Shown: positions 1 through 7,132 of the stretch, piece by piece
How positions within the stretch are numbered: position 1 is the first letter of the stretch
Layout of the letters: each line of letters begins with the position of its first letter
DNA from: JAMOAW01 sp039908535
GTDB lineage: Bacteria; Pseudomonadota; Magnetococcia; Magnetococcales; JADFZT01
Assembly: GCA_039908535.1 (NCBI GenBank)
Contig: JAMOAW010000067.1
Span: 1-20,140, forward strand
Reading direction: 5' to 3'
DNA: 20,140 nucleotides
Position numbers and translations under genes: made by a program
Notes under the pieces: generated by a model
What the model was told of the DNA's origin: nothing
Seen by the model: only the letters and a program-made list of their open reading frames with translations
The model's database searches: none

Positions 1-42
1 GCTTTTGACTTTGCTTTTGACTTTGCTTTTGACTTTGCTTTT
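1..42 (+). repeat. 12-bp tandem array (GCTTTTGACTTT), about 3.5 units
   Basis: Three full GCTTTTGACTTT units plus a final GCTTTT are read directly. The array is cut by the window start, so its true length is unknown. The inverted copy at the right end has about one unit, so the number varies between copies. Confidence 0.85.
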
Positions 43-133
43 GAATTCGGTTTTGCTTTCTTCAAATAGCAGGGGGGTTGGGGGATGCAATCCCCCAAGG
101 TCTTGTTTTTGATTTTTTTATCTGAACGGTTAC
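1..133 (+). repeat. Type I hairpin repeat, copy R1 (truncated by window start)
   Basis: Begins inside a tandem array of the 12-mer GCTTTTGACTTT (positions 1-42). A unique-looking core follows (GAATTCGG, then TTCAAATAGC), then a G-run and the perfect hairpin GGGGGAT-GCA-ATCCCCC, then AAGGTCTTG and a T-rich tail. Positions 27-133 reappear in inverted orientation at 20006-20115, differing only in one T-run (7 versus 10). The repeat reaches the stop codon of the minus-strand gene that ends at 130. Confidence 0.85.
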
Positions 134-1140
134 TCGGTTTGTATAACAACAGACGATCTTCGATAAATCCACCATCCAAACAGACCTAATAATAATGTAA
201 AAAAAATCAATATCGCATGAATCGCAATGGCCATAGCCAACGCATCGCTCTTTTGGATCCCCACAGCCATCAAAAAAATCACGAAAAGAGTCTCTTGCGT
301 CCCAATACCAGCAAAACCATGGATCATAATCTGATTTAAAAACGCCACCATTCCCATACTAATGACCACATTCTGCCAACTGAGCATCGGAGTCAACAAA
401 TCGAACAAAACCACCTGAAAAATAACTGTGTTTAACCAAATAAAAAATGTTAGAAAAAACAATGATATACCATAAACCCGAAGAGAAGCAAACCCAGCAT
501 CCAACACCTGCAACCGTCCCATAATCCATTCCCGATGCGGCAAAAGGTGCAAGAGAGGCATTTGCAGCAACCGAATAAAAATTCGCACAAAAAAACGTCG
601 CCAAACCAAAGCGACTAAAGCCCCAAACAATATAGCCAACCCTAACGTATGCGTCAGGGGCCACATGGACTGTAAAGTCGGGGTAAGGTTTTTAAAAAAC
701 AGATAAAAAGCCAATAATAAAATAGAGACAGATACCAATAAATCGAATAACCGAGCCACAATAAATACCGCAATCGTATTGGCCATAGGGATCCCCTCTT
801 TTTTCAAAAGGATCGGCAAAGTGGCCTCACCGGCCCGGAAAGGAACTAAATTAACATAAAATTGGTATAAAAATGAGATTCCAATCACTCTAAACACCCC
901 TAGAGAAGGGTGTAATAACATCATCCGCAAACGCACAGCCCGCAATACGTTACTCACCACAATGGGCATAAACAAAACAAACAAATGCCACAGCTTCAAC
1001 ATTTCTAAATAATGCCGACAACTTTCCAGGTCCAGACCCACGACAGCAACTAACACCATGAATACCAAGGCACTGATCGCTAAAGATTTTATGCCGCGCA
1101 CAACTGGAGAGGAAAATTTTATAGAAAAAAATTGTTTCAT
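130..1140 (-). CDS. Flippase-like / lysylphosphatidylglycerol synthase TM-domain family membrane protein
   Basis: A 336-residue, very hydrophobic protein with about eight predicted membrane segments. It matches the pattern of the LPG-synthase transmembrane family (formerly UPF0104). The conserved N-terminal half reads RAVRLRMML, then FRAGEATLPILLKKEG, then FIVARLFDLL, corresponding to the family's R-x-GE...(E/A)R-x-x-D signature. The C-terminal soluble acyltransferase domain of MprF is absent, so this is the stand-alone membrane form often annotated as a flippase-like protein. It would act in the inner membrane, and its substrate (lipid-linked or glycolipid) cannot be read. It starts at ATG 1140 with only a weak upstream ribosome site (GATGG). 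Two methyltransferases are transcribed divergently, and repeat R2 lies between them. The stop codon lies inside a 15-bp segment shared with repeat R10. The family call is fairly sure; the function is open. Confidence 0.75.
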   Translation of the reverse strand: MKQFFSIKFSSPVVRGIKSLAISALVFMVLVAVVGLDLESCRHYLEMLKLWHLFVLFMPIVVSNVLRAVRLRMMLLHPSLGVFRVIGISFLYQFYVNLVPFRAGEATLPILLKKEGIPMANTIAVFIVARLFDLLVSVSILLLAFYLFFKNLTPTLQSMWPLTHTLGLAILFGALVALVWRRFFVRIFIRLLQMPLLHLLPHREWIMGRLQVLDAGFASLRVYGISLFFLTFFIWLNTVIFQVVLFDLLTPMLSWQNVVISMGMVAFLNQIMIHGFAGIGTQETLFVIFLMAVGIQKSDALAMAIAIHAILIFFTLLLGLFGWWIYRRSSVVIQTE

Positions 1141-1203
1141 CGTTTACCATCTTCAGGAAATCTATAATGAATGGATAAAACAAACAACATGACCCCATAA
1201 AAT

Positions 1204-1360
1204 ATTTATGTATCGGAAAAATAAAGACCTTTGGGGGCCCAGAACCGCCCCCCAATCCCCCCCACCCTTTTCTTTTAATTTTTTAAAAAAAAGAGGGGGT
1301 CTGGGGGATTCATCCCCCAGGGTTTTGATGTTAATTTTTTGCCCGCAGGGCATTCTGTTC
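1204..1360 (+). repeat. Type II hairpin repeat, copy R2
   Basis: Modules in order: an ATTTATGTATCGGAAAAAT leader, AAGACC, a C-rich block (C6-AAT-C7-A-C3 at 1248-1267, G-quadruplex-like on the minus strand), an A/T-rich bridge, GGGGTCTGGGGG with the hairpin GGGGGAT-TC-ATCCCCC, TTTTGATG, and the small hairpin GCCCGCAGGGC (1341-1351). Similar copies are at 7133, 10487, 18095 (inverted) and 19854 (inverted, shortened). R2 lies between two divergent genes. Small ORFs across it are judged spurious. Confidence 0.85.
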
Positions 1361-1459
1361 GCAAAGGGGATAGCAATTTAAAACCTTTCCAAACACCCTG
1401 ACAAAGAGTAAACGCGATCAACCCCCTAAAAAAAAGAGAAATACCCTCTGGATTTTGAC

Positions 1460-1488
1460 TTTACATGTTTAAAAGCGCATCATACAAC
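1460..1488 (+). promoter_or_regulatory. Candidate sigma70-type promoter for the methyltransferase pair
   Basis: TTTACA (1460-1465), a 17-nt spacer, then TACAAC (1483-1488) gives 5/6 and 4/6 matches to the consensus. It lies about 60 nt before the start at 1547. The rest of the 1141-1546 gap holds repeat R2 and AT-rich sequence with no other structure I can name. Confidence 0.3.
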
Positions 1489-1546
1489 GTATAGACTGAA
1501 AGAACACACTCAAAAACGATCCTCGGCCACTTTGGAAAATTGCATC

Positions 1547-2299
1547 ATGATCAACCGCGAACAGACTCAAGCCTATTATGCCAATCCTGCCCAGGCAGAA
1601 TCTTTTGAAGAAAAACGCTTTTATGGGGCCTTTGGAGAGTGGATGATCGAATATGATGTCCAATTTTATACCCGCAATCCCCAGGTAGACTACAGTTTTT
1701 GCCAAAAAATTTTGGAGTTAGGTTGCGGCACAGGTCGTTTAACCATACCCTTTCGGGAAAGATTTCCAGACCGATATCTGTGCGCGGTAGATTATTCACA
1801 CTCTATGCTGGAACAGTTGCGCAAAAAAAGACCCAACAAAGAGATAGGATTGGAGATCCTCTGCAACTCAATAGAATCGTTATCTCTACCGGATCAACAT
1901 TTTGACTTGGTATTTTTTTCTCGACTTCTCATGCATTTAGAGGACTGGCGTGGCGCGTTAGCAAAGAGCTGCCGACTCAGTCATCGTTACCTATTATTGG
2001 ATTTTCCCCCCATCGCCAGTATCGGTGGCTTGGGAAAATTTATCCTGGACCGGACCCGCCATCGCCAAACCTTGAAAGACCAACACCGTATATTCCGCAT
2101 CGGCGCGGTGCGTTCGGTGTTACAAAAAAATGGATTTCAAATTATTGCTCTCGAACGTCCTTTGGTGTTACCTATTCCGTTGCATTTAAAAATAAATGCC
2201 ATTTCCCATTCCACCCGCTTGGAATCAATATTGGGTGGATGGGGGGTGCGTGGACTCATCGGCGCACCTGTTTACCTCGTTGCCAAACGCATTCTCTAA
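1547..2299 (+). CDS. Class I SAM-dependent methyltransferase
   Basis: About 250 residues with a Rossmann-type methyltransferase core. Motif I, ILELGCGTG, is at residues 55-63. An acidic residue follows the second strand (CAVDYSHSML), and then come SLPDQHFDLVFFSRLLMHLED (motifs for SAM and strand 4) and YLLLDFP. This is the Methyltransf_11/25-like pattern of small-molecule or lipid methylases. I chose ATG 1547 rather than the in-frame TTG at 1532, because nothing before 1547 looks conserved. A GGA at 1534 is the only weak ribosome site. A second methyltransferase begins 4 nt after its stop, so the two are probably cotranscribed. The acceptor substrate cannot be read from the sequence. A role in quinone synthesis (UbiG/UbiE-like) is conceivable given the ubi genes nearby, but the diagnostic UbiE motifs are not evident. 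Confidence 0.8.
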   Translation: MINREQTQAYYANPAQAESFEEKRFYGAFGEWMIEYDVQFYTRNPQVDYSFCQKILELGCGTGRLTIPFRERFPDRYLCAVDYSHSMLEQLRKKRPNKEIGLEILCNSIESLSLPDQHFDLVFFSRLLMHLEDWRGALAKSCRLSHRYLLLDFPPIASIGGLGKFILDRTRHRQTLKDQHRIFRIGAVRSVLQKNGFQIIALERPLVLPIPLHLKINAISHSTRLESILGGWGVRGLIGAPVYLVAKRIL

Positions 2300-2303
2300 T
2301 CAA

Positions 2304-3014
2304 ATGCCAAAGAATATTCAAACAAGGATCAACAATCTGGAATACATAACGCTGCGCGTGATAAGAAAATTTTTATTTTCCCGCGCGATGCTAAATCGTC
2401 TTGCCCGTATTGTCCCCTACTACACCCCTTCCCCCGCTCAATTTAACCCAGAGGCGGTACTAGACGGTCTCTGGCCCTATTTGCTCGCTGAAAAACTGGA
2501 CTACCAGGAAAAAACCATTTTAGAACTTGGATCCGGCTCAACCAATGGTGTTGGCTATCATATTGTTGCTCGTGGTGCCGCCCGCTGTTTCTGCTTAGAG
2601 CCGTTCATGCCGTTTGCAGAACAACTGGACGCCAAACACCGCAATGCCATACAACGCGACCATCCTGATGTCATGACCCGGGTTATTCGCGCCACCCAAT
2701 GGCAGGAGATACCGGACAGATCCATCGAGTTGGTGATTTCCAATGCCGTATTGGAACACATCTACGATTTCCCAGCTCTTTTAGAGGCATTAATTCCCAA
2801 GCTAAAACCACAAGCCTATATGTTACATATGGTGGATTATCGAGACCATTTTTTTAAATATCCCCTGCACTTTTTACAATTTTCCGACCGCATTTGGAAC
2901 CGCTTCCTTGATCCAGGCAACATGCCCAGACCGCGCATTTGCGACCACATAAATACCTTTTCCGCCGCCGGATTTAACGTGCGTATTCTCGGTTTAAAAG
3001 TTATTCAAACCTAG
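2304..3014 (+). CDS. Class I SAM-dependent methyltransferase (second of a pair)
   Basis: A 236-residue methyltransferase with motif I ILELGSGSTNG (from residue 72), a CLEPF acidic motif, and the typical IELVISNAVLEHIYD segment followed by LLEALIPKLKP and MVDYRDH. I chose ATG 2304, 4 nt after the preceding stop. The frame stays open upstream to 2196, but that stretch overlaps the first methyltransferase and looks non-coding. The protein ends soon after the usual FSAAGFNVRILGL strand, with only a few residues beyond. Many relatives carry a further C-terminal segment, so the tail may be short or truncated. The order and the shared family suggest a two-step modification of one substrate, but this is inference. 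ccoS follows after 74 nt. Confidence 0.78.
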   Translation: MPKNIQTRINNLEYITLRVIRKFLFSRAMLNRLARIVPYYTPSPAQFNPEAVLDGLWPYLLAEKLDYQEKTILELGSGSTNGVGYHIVARGAARCFCLEPFMPFAEQLDAKHRNAIQRDHPDVMTRVIRATQWQEIPDRSIELVISNAVLEHIYDFPALLEALIPKLKPQAYMLHMVDYRDHFFKYPLHFLQFSDRIWNRFLDPGNMPRPRICDHINTFSAAGFNVRILGLKVIQT

Positions 3015-3088
3015 ATTTAGCCACAACTCAAGCTATCTTACTGGTGCCTCCCCGTTAAATCTCCCCCTGCCATAAAGGAACCCGAACC

Positions 3089-3274
3089 ATGGACACCATT
3101 TATCTTCTCATTCCACTGGCCCTTCTCCTCGGTCTAGGAGCTCTTGGCATGATGATTTGGGCCGTGCGTAATGGCCAATATGAGGATATGGAGGGACCAC
3201 CACAACGCATTTTATACGAAGACGACCAAGAGATGATTCCCCATGATTCCCCAAAAAAACAAAACCATAAATAA
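3089..3274 (+). CDS. ccoS: Cbb3-type cytochrome oxidase assembly protein CcoS
   Basis: A 61-residue single-span membrane protein. One N-terminal hydrophobic segment (about residues 4-26) is followed by the family signature WAVRNGQYEDMEGPPQRIL and an acidic EDDQE tail. CcoS is required for cofactor (heme/copper) insertion into the catalytic subunit of cbb3 oxidases. A plausible ribosome site, AAGGA, lies about 9 nt before the ATG. The gene is close to and convergent with ccoP, with 44 nt between the stops. In many Proteobacteria ccoS ends a ccoGHIS operon, but here it is separated from ccoGH and no ccoI is in the window. Confidence 0.92.
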   Translation: MDTIYLLIPLALLLGLGALGMMIWAVRNGQYEDMEGPPQRILYEDDQEMIPHDSPKKQNHK

Positions 3275-3318
3275 CAATCCCCTAGAGTTTTATTTTTTAT
3301 CTCTCATTATACAATGAA

Positions 3319-4230
3319 TTACTTCCCACCGCCCAAACTATGCACATAAATAGTCACTTGTTTAATGGCCAGAGGATCCAATTTTCGTCCTGGCTCGTCA
3401 GAATCCTGACCCCAAGCGGGCATTTGACCGTAACGACCTTTGGCAATGGTTGATTTAACCATTTCTGGATCGCTGCCATACAACCAAATGGCATCGGCCA
3501 AATTGGGGGCACCAAAAGAAGAGCCAAGAGGTTGACCATCTACGGTATCCAGCAAAGAGCCCTTACCGTTATCCCCATGACAATTTTTACACCCACCAGC
3601 ACCATGAAAAAGTTCCACCCCCCGCGCCACCGCCATTGCATCTGAAGATTTACCCGAAAGAGACAAAACAAACTGAGTGAGATCCTCCACTTGGGCCTTG
3701 GTCAAGATACCTCCTTCTGAGTCCAAATAAGCAGGCATAATCCCACCCCGACCGTTTTCAATGGTCTGGGCAATCTCTTCCAAGGTACCCCCATAGAGCC
3801 AATCATCGTCCACCAAAGCCGGGAATCCTCCCGCTTTAGAACCGATGCCTCCACTCCCATGACAAGCGGCACAGTGGTCGCCAAAGATCGCCCGTCCACC
3901 GGAAAGGGCATATTGAAATAATTCATTGTCCTTGCCGATTTCGGATAACGCGAGAGCGGTCAGACGCTCATCAAACGGTTTTTTAACTTGTTTACCCAAC
4001 GCCATGTCACTTTGAAATTCGGCATACATGGACCATCCCAAAATCCCTTTGGTATAACCACCAGGGATGGGCCAAGCCGGATACAAAACCCAATAAATGA
4101 CAGCCCAGAGAATGGTGGCATAAAAGGTATAAAGCCACCAAGTAGGCAGAGGATTATTCAATTCTTGCAGGGGATACCCCTCCTCCTCATCCCATTGATG
4201 ACCAGTAGTTCCCATTTTTTTTTCAGACAT
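3319..4230 (-). CDS. ccoP: Cbb3-type cytochrome c oxidase diheme subunit III (CcoP)
   Basis: 303 residues, the usual CcoP length. A cytosolic N-terminus contains the family hallmark HQWDEEEGYPLQELNNPLP. It is followed by one membrane span (about residues 31-53, WWLYTFYATI...) and two periplasmic cytochrome c domains. The first heme site is CAACH (C120, C123, H124) with likely axial Met165 in GIMPAY. The second is CKNCH (C214, C217, H218) with likely axial Met270 in GQMPAW. It passes electrons from soluble cytochrome c to CcoO/CcoN. The ribosome site GGAG lies about 7 nt before ATG 4230. Oddly, ccoN and ccoO are not upstream on the same strand. Instead the gene is divergent from ccoG across an AT-rich promoter gap, so ccoP appears detached from the usual ccoNOQP operon. 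Confidence 0.95.
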   Translation of the reverse strand: MSEKKMGTTGHQWDEEEGYPLQELNNPLPTWWLYTFYATILWAVIYWVLYPAWPIPGGYTKGILGWSMYAEFQSDMALGKQVKKPFDERLTALALSEIGKDNELFQYALSGGRAIFGDHCAACHGSGGIGSKAGGFPALVDDDWLYGGTLEEIAQTIENGRGGIMPAYLDSEGGILTKAQVEDLTQFVLSLSGKSSDAMAVARGVELFHGAGGCKNCHGDNGKGSLLDTVDGQPLGSSFGAPNLADAIWLYGSDPEMVKSTIAKGRYGQMPAWGQDSDEPGRKLDPLAIKQVTIYVHSLGGGK

Positions 4231-4534
4231 GGTTCATTCTCCAAAGATGTTTCACGTTGAGAGGAACAACGGATCTGGGCCTGATTAAAAAGAAAAATCA
4301 ATCAAAGGGCCCAACTTATATAAATTGACAAATAATTTTATAAAAAATTTGAAAAAAATCAGATAATTCTTTATTATATCTCCATTGGATAAAGTTTGAA
4401 AAGAGATTCTCTCCACCCCTCTTACTTTGCCTTGCTTAGATTTTATTTTTTGTATAATTTATATTTATAGATTGTTGATATAATGCCAACTGGCAAGAGA
4501 AATAAAAACCATCTACCCATCTTTTGGAAAAAAA
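4231..4534. promoter_or_regulatory. Divergent AT-rich promoter region between ccoP and ccoG
   Basis: 304 nt with no gene. For ccoG I see TATAAT at 4453-4458 and again at 4479-4484, neither with a good -35 at normal spacing. The second is followed by the dyad TGCCA-AC-TGGCA (4484-4495), close to where transcription would start. A TTGACA occurs at 4325-4330 without a spaced -10. No FNR/Anr box (TTGAT-N4-ATCAA) was found. Confidence 0.4.
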
Positions 4535-5941
4535 ATGTCCAACGAAGAGTCCCTGTATGCCGAATGGAAAAAAATTTATCCTCGCTCCCAAAGCGGTTTT
4601 TTTCGAACGTTGCGGTGGCGACTCTCCACGCTATTTTTGGGAATCTATTTTTTCCTCCCATTTTTGCGCTGGGACCGAGGCGAATCACAACCCAACCAAG
4701 CAATCTTATTTGATATTTACCAACGAAAATTTTTTATTTTTGATCTCATCATCTGGCCTCAAGACATTTTTGTCTTGGCCTTTCTTTTAATTGCGGCAGC
4801 TCTTGGGCTTTTTTTTATGACGGCTCTGGCTGGACGGGTTTTTTGTGGTTATCTCTGTATTCAAACAGTCTGGACCGATCTGTTTTTACTTATTGAAAAA
4901 CTATTTGAAGGCAACCGCAAACAACGCATTAAACGAGACTCTGCACCATGGAATGGCCGTAAAATCCTAATCAAGACGGGTAAACACCTCACTTGGTTCC
5001 TCCTCAGTTTATGGACTGGATTGGCTTTTATTTTATACTTTGCCGACACGCCAACTCTTTTAAGAAGTTTTATAGAGGGGACGACCCCCTCTCCAGCTTG
5101 GTTTACCATGCTTTTTTTGACCTTCACCACCTATACCATGGCTGGTTTTGCTCGGGAACAGGTGTGCATTTATATGTGTCCTTATGCCCGTTTTCAAGGA
5201 GCCATGTTTGACGAAGATTCCCTGATCATCGCCTACCATCCAGAAATTGGCGAACCCAGGGAGGCCAACCGGCAAAAAAGAGTCTCTATGGGGAGCGCAG
5301 TTGGGCAATGCATCGACTGCCAAGCCTGTGTCACCGTTTGCCCTACTGGCATTGACATTCGCAATGGACAACAATATGAGTGCATTACCTGTGGGGCGTG
5401 CATTGATGCTTGCGATGATGTCATGAACCGGTTAGGTAAGCCAAAAAATCTCATTCGCTACACCTCTCTACGGGAGATGACCGGAGCTAAAACCAATTGG
5501 TTTCGCCCGCGAATTTTGGTTTATAGCGCGTTGTTATCCCTCTTTCTACTGGGCATCGTTGGCTTTTTGGCCATCCGTCCTCCCATGGAACTCACCATTT
5601 TACGTCACCGGCAACCCCTTTATATTTTACTCTCCAACGGGGACATTCAAAACAATTATACCTTGCGCATTCTCAATATGAGCAATGCCGACCAAACCTA
5701 TGCGATCCAAGTAGAAGGATTGCCAAAAGCCACTTGGTCGGTAGCCACCAACCCACTACAAAACAGCCAAGGAGCTCCCTTGTTGCCAGTTAAAGCGGGG
5801 GAGATCGGCTCTTTTACCCTCTATCTACGCCAACCCCATTCACAAACCACAAGTGGTTCACGAGATATCGACTTTCGTCTCACCGCCCTCGACACAAAAG
5901 GCGGGTCTGCTACCTATCACAGTGTTTTTATAGGACCCTAA
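4535..5941 (+). CDS. ccoG: Cytochrome c oxidase accessory protein CcoG (FixG/RdxA), polyferredoxin
   Basis: 468 residues, normal for the family. About five membrane spans surround the motifs CGYLC (C104, C108) and CIYMCPYARFQGAM (C211, C215). Two 4Fe-4S ferredoxin sites follow: C259-x2-C262-x2-C265-x3-C269-P and C283-x2-C286-x2-C289-x3-C293. A periplasmic Ig-like FixG C-terminal domain occupies roughly residues 355-468. CcoG is a membrane Fe-S oxidoreductase known to reduce copper for cbb3 oxidase assembly. Family members usually read CGYxCPQTVWTD; here the proline is isoleucine (CGYLCIQTVWTD). It starts at ATG 4535 with a weak GGA 5' of an A-run. ccoH starts 2 nt after its stop, so ccoG, ccoH and ccoQ form one transcription unit. 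Confidence 0.95.
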   Translation: MSNEESLYAEWKKIYPRSQSGFFRTLRWRLSTLFLGIYFFLPFLRWDRGESQPNQAILFDIYQRKFFIFDLIIWPQDIFVLAFLLIAAALGLFFMTALAGRVFCGYLCIQTVWTDLFLLIEKLFEGNRKQRIKRDSAPWNGRKILIKTGKHLTWFLLSLWTGLAFILYFADTPTLLRSFIEGTTPSPAWFTMLFLTFTTYTMAGFAREQVCIYMCPYARFQGAMFDEDSLIIAYHPEIGEPREANRQKRVSMGSAVGQCIDCQACVTVCPTGIDIRNGQQYECITCGACIDACDDVMNRLGKPKNLIRYTSLREMTGAKTNWFRPRILVYSALLSLFLLGIVGFLAIRPPMELTILRHRQPLYILLSNGDIQNNYTLRILNMSNADQTYAIQVEGLPKATWSVATNPLQNSQGAPLLPVKAGEIGSFTLYLRQPHSQTTSGSRDIDFRLTALDTKGGSATYHSVFIGP

Positions 5942-5943
5942 AC

Positions 5944-6471
5944 ATGACGCAAAACACCCCCTTTTTCCCCCAAAAAAAACGCAAACTCGAACCCTGGCCC
6001 ATCGCCTTTTTCGTTTTTTTCGCGATCATTATCGCGGTAAATCTCACCATGATTTACTTGGGAAAAAACTCCTGGACCGGTGTCGTCACCGCCTCTGCCT
6101 ATGAAAAAGGGCTGGCCTTTAATCAGATTGTCCAGGCCCAAAAAGCCCAGGATCAACTCCATTGGCAGTTGAAACTGGAGCACAATGATTTTCAAGCCGG
6201 AAAAGATCAAAAAATTTTGCTCTCCCTGCGTGATCAAGAGGGCAACCCCATTCAAAAAGCCTCCATAGATGGACTCCTCTACCGTCCTACCCAAGAGGGG
6301 TTCGACCAAACCTTTCAACTTCAAGTAGATCCTGTCAGTGGTCTCTATAGCGGTCAAATCACCATTCCCCAACCCGGCAAATGGGACATCAAAATCCATG
6401 CCGTTGCCGCCGATGGGGAGTACCGTTTTATCCAACGCATCAACGCCAAAGCCGCCACCAAGAAGGGTTAA
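5944..6471 (+). CDS. ccoH: FixH/CcoH family protein
   Basis: 175 residues with the FixH layout. A short charged N-terminus (KKRKLEPWP) leads to one membrane span (about residues 18-40) and then a periplasmic beta-rich domain. The conserved segment after the span reads NSWTGVVTASAYEKGLAFNQ, matching the family's SWTGLVVENSYVKGLEYN-like region. The domain ends with DPVSGLYSGQITIPQPGKWD, another conserved strand. CcoH stabilises cbb3 assembly intermediates near CcoN/CcoP. It begins 2 nt after ccoG and ends 3 nt before ccoQ, so the three are surely cotranscribed. The expected next gene, ccoI (copper P-type ATPase), is missing and ccoQ takes its place. Confidence 0.9.
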   Translation: MTQNTPFFPQKKRKLEPWPIAFFVFFAIIIAVNLTMIYLGKNSWTGVVTASAYEKGLAFNQIVQAQKAQDQLHWQLKLEHNDFQAGKDQKILLSLRDQEGNPIQKASIDGLLYRPTQEGFDQTFQLQVDPVSGLYSGQITIPQPGKWDIKIHAVAADGEYRFIQRINAKAATKKG

Positions 6472-6474
6472 CTC

Positions 6475-6696
6475 ATGGATTTTAACACCATCAACAGTTT
6501 CTCCAAACAATTTTCTCTCATCTGGTTTTTCCTATTTTTCGTGATCATTATCCTCTGGGCTTACTGGCCTAAAAATCGTAAACGATTTGAAGAGGAGGGG
6601 CGCAGGATATTGAATGACGACGAGGAAAATAGCCCACCAAGCGAACAGGATGCCCTTCGGGCAAAAAAAGATCAAAGCCCAAACTCTGTGGGATGA
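6475..6696 (+). CDS. ccoQ: Cbb3-type oxidase small subunit CcoQ (FixQ), with repeat-derived tail
   Basis: 73 residues. The first 45 match CcoQ: MDFNTINSFSKQF, a single membrane span (about residues 15-31), then YWPKNRKRFEEEGRRIL, the family's WP-x-N-K-K-x-F segment. CcoQ stabilises the CcoNO-CcoP interaction. Its usual place is between ccoO and ccoP; here it follows ccoH by 3 nt. The last 15 or so residues (DALRAKKDQSPNSVG) are encoded partly by the small hairpin GCCC-TTC-GGGC plus A-run (6652-6669). That is a version of the terminal module of the type II repeats, so the C-terminus appears to be repeat-derived. A terminator-like hairpin lies 13 nt after the stop. Confidence 0.85.
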   Translation: MDFNTINSFSKQFSLIWFFLFFVIIILWAYWPKNRKRFEEEGRRILNDDEENSPPSEQDALRAKKDQSPNSVG

Positions 6697-6708
6697 ATCC
6701 CCTGTACC

Positions 6709-6738
6709 ACCACACTTAACTGTGGTCGTCTATTTTTT
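6709..6738 (+). terminator. Probable rho-independent terminator of ccoGHQ
   Basis: Perfect 6-bp stem ACCACA / TGTGGT (6709-6714 and 6721-6726) with loop CTTAAC, followed by CGTCTA and six T residues (6733-6738), directly downstream of ccoQ. The stem is short and the U-run is offset by six bases, so it may be weak. Confidence 0.5.
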
Positions 6739-6750
6739 GATTTTATGATT

Positions 6751-6900
6751 TAAAAAAAAAAGGGGTCTGGGGGATTGCCCCCAGGGTTTTGCTTTTGCTT
6801 TTGCTTTTGCTTTTGCTTTTGCTTTTGCTTTTGACCTCGGTTTTGCTTCCTTCAAAAAGCAGGGGGATTGGGGGATGCAATCCCCCAAGGTCTTGACTTT
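6751..6900 (+). repeat. Type I hairpin repeat, copy R3 (most complete copy)
   Basis: Order of modules: A-run, GGGGTCTGGGGG-ATTG-CCCCCAGGG (perfect 7-bp stem, 6767-6784), seven GCTTTT units (6791-6832), GACCTCGGTTTTGC, TTCAAAAAGC, a G-run, the hairpin GGGGGAT-GCA-ATCCCCC, then AAGGTCTTGACTTT. It defines the type I layout. R1 and R10 are truncated copies and R6 holds only the left part. Confidence 0.88.
6791..6832 (+). repeat. Perfect 6-bp tandem array, (GCTTTT)x7
   Basis: Seven exact GCTTTT units, inside type I repeat R3. In R1 the equivalent array is built from the 12-mer GCTTTTGACTTT, which is one GCTTTT plus a diverged partner unit. It is a slippage-prone VNTR. Confidence 0.95.
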
Positions 6901-6996
6901 AGCTTTTTGTTCAGGCACCCGTTAATCTTCCACACTTAAATGTGGTGGTAGCCCATAAATTTTCTTCGCATTTTTTTCTAGAAAAACCTAAAATCG

Positions 6997-7026
6997 TTGA
7001 CAATTGATAAAAAATATATTTATGCT
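6997..7026 (+). promoter_or_regulatory. Candidate promoter upstream of pcm
   Basis: A perfect -35 TTGACA (6997-7002), an 18-nt spacer, then TATGCT (7021-7026, 4/6). The surroundings (6950-7130) are very AT-rich and contain the palindrome TTTTTCTAGAAAAA (6973-6986) just upstream and TTTATA/TATAAA arms near 7030-7050. The transcript would read through repeat R4 before reaching pcm. Confidence 0.4.
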
Positions 7027-7132
7027 AAATTGTTTATAGAATTTTTTATAAATGCTCAAATTTTTCTAATTCCTAGTTTTCCCCCTCCATAGAGCTTTTT
7101 TTGGGGTCGCTCTGGATGGAAACTTTAAGAGA

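Noticed and set aside
1..42. CRISPR-like array
   Set aside because: The 12-bp units are directly adjacent without spacers. It is a simple tandem repeat, and no cas genes are present.
1162..1353. Minus-strand ORF of 63 residues across repeat R2
   Set aside because: Its sequence is simply the translation of the repeat modules. Similar peptides appear at the other copies, with no ribosome site or neighbour context.
4282..4300. TGATT...AATCA pair upstream of ccoP, considered as an FNR/Anr box
   Set aside because: The half-sites are TGATT and AATCA with 9 nt between. The FNR consensus needs TTGAT-N4-ATCAA.
5938..6510. 190-residue minus-strand ORF antisense to ccoH
   Set aside because: It mirrors the ccoH coding sequence exactly. 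ccoH fits its family and operon.
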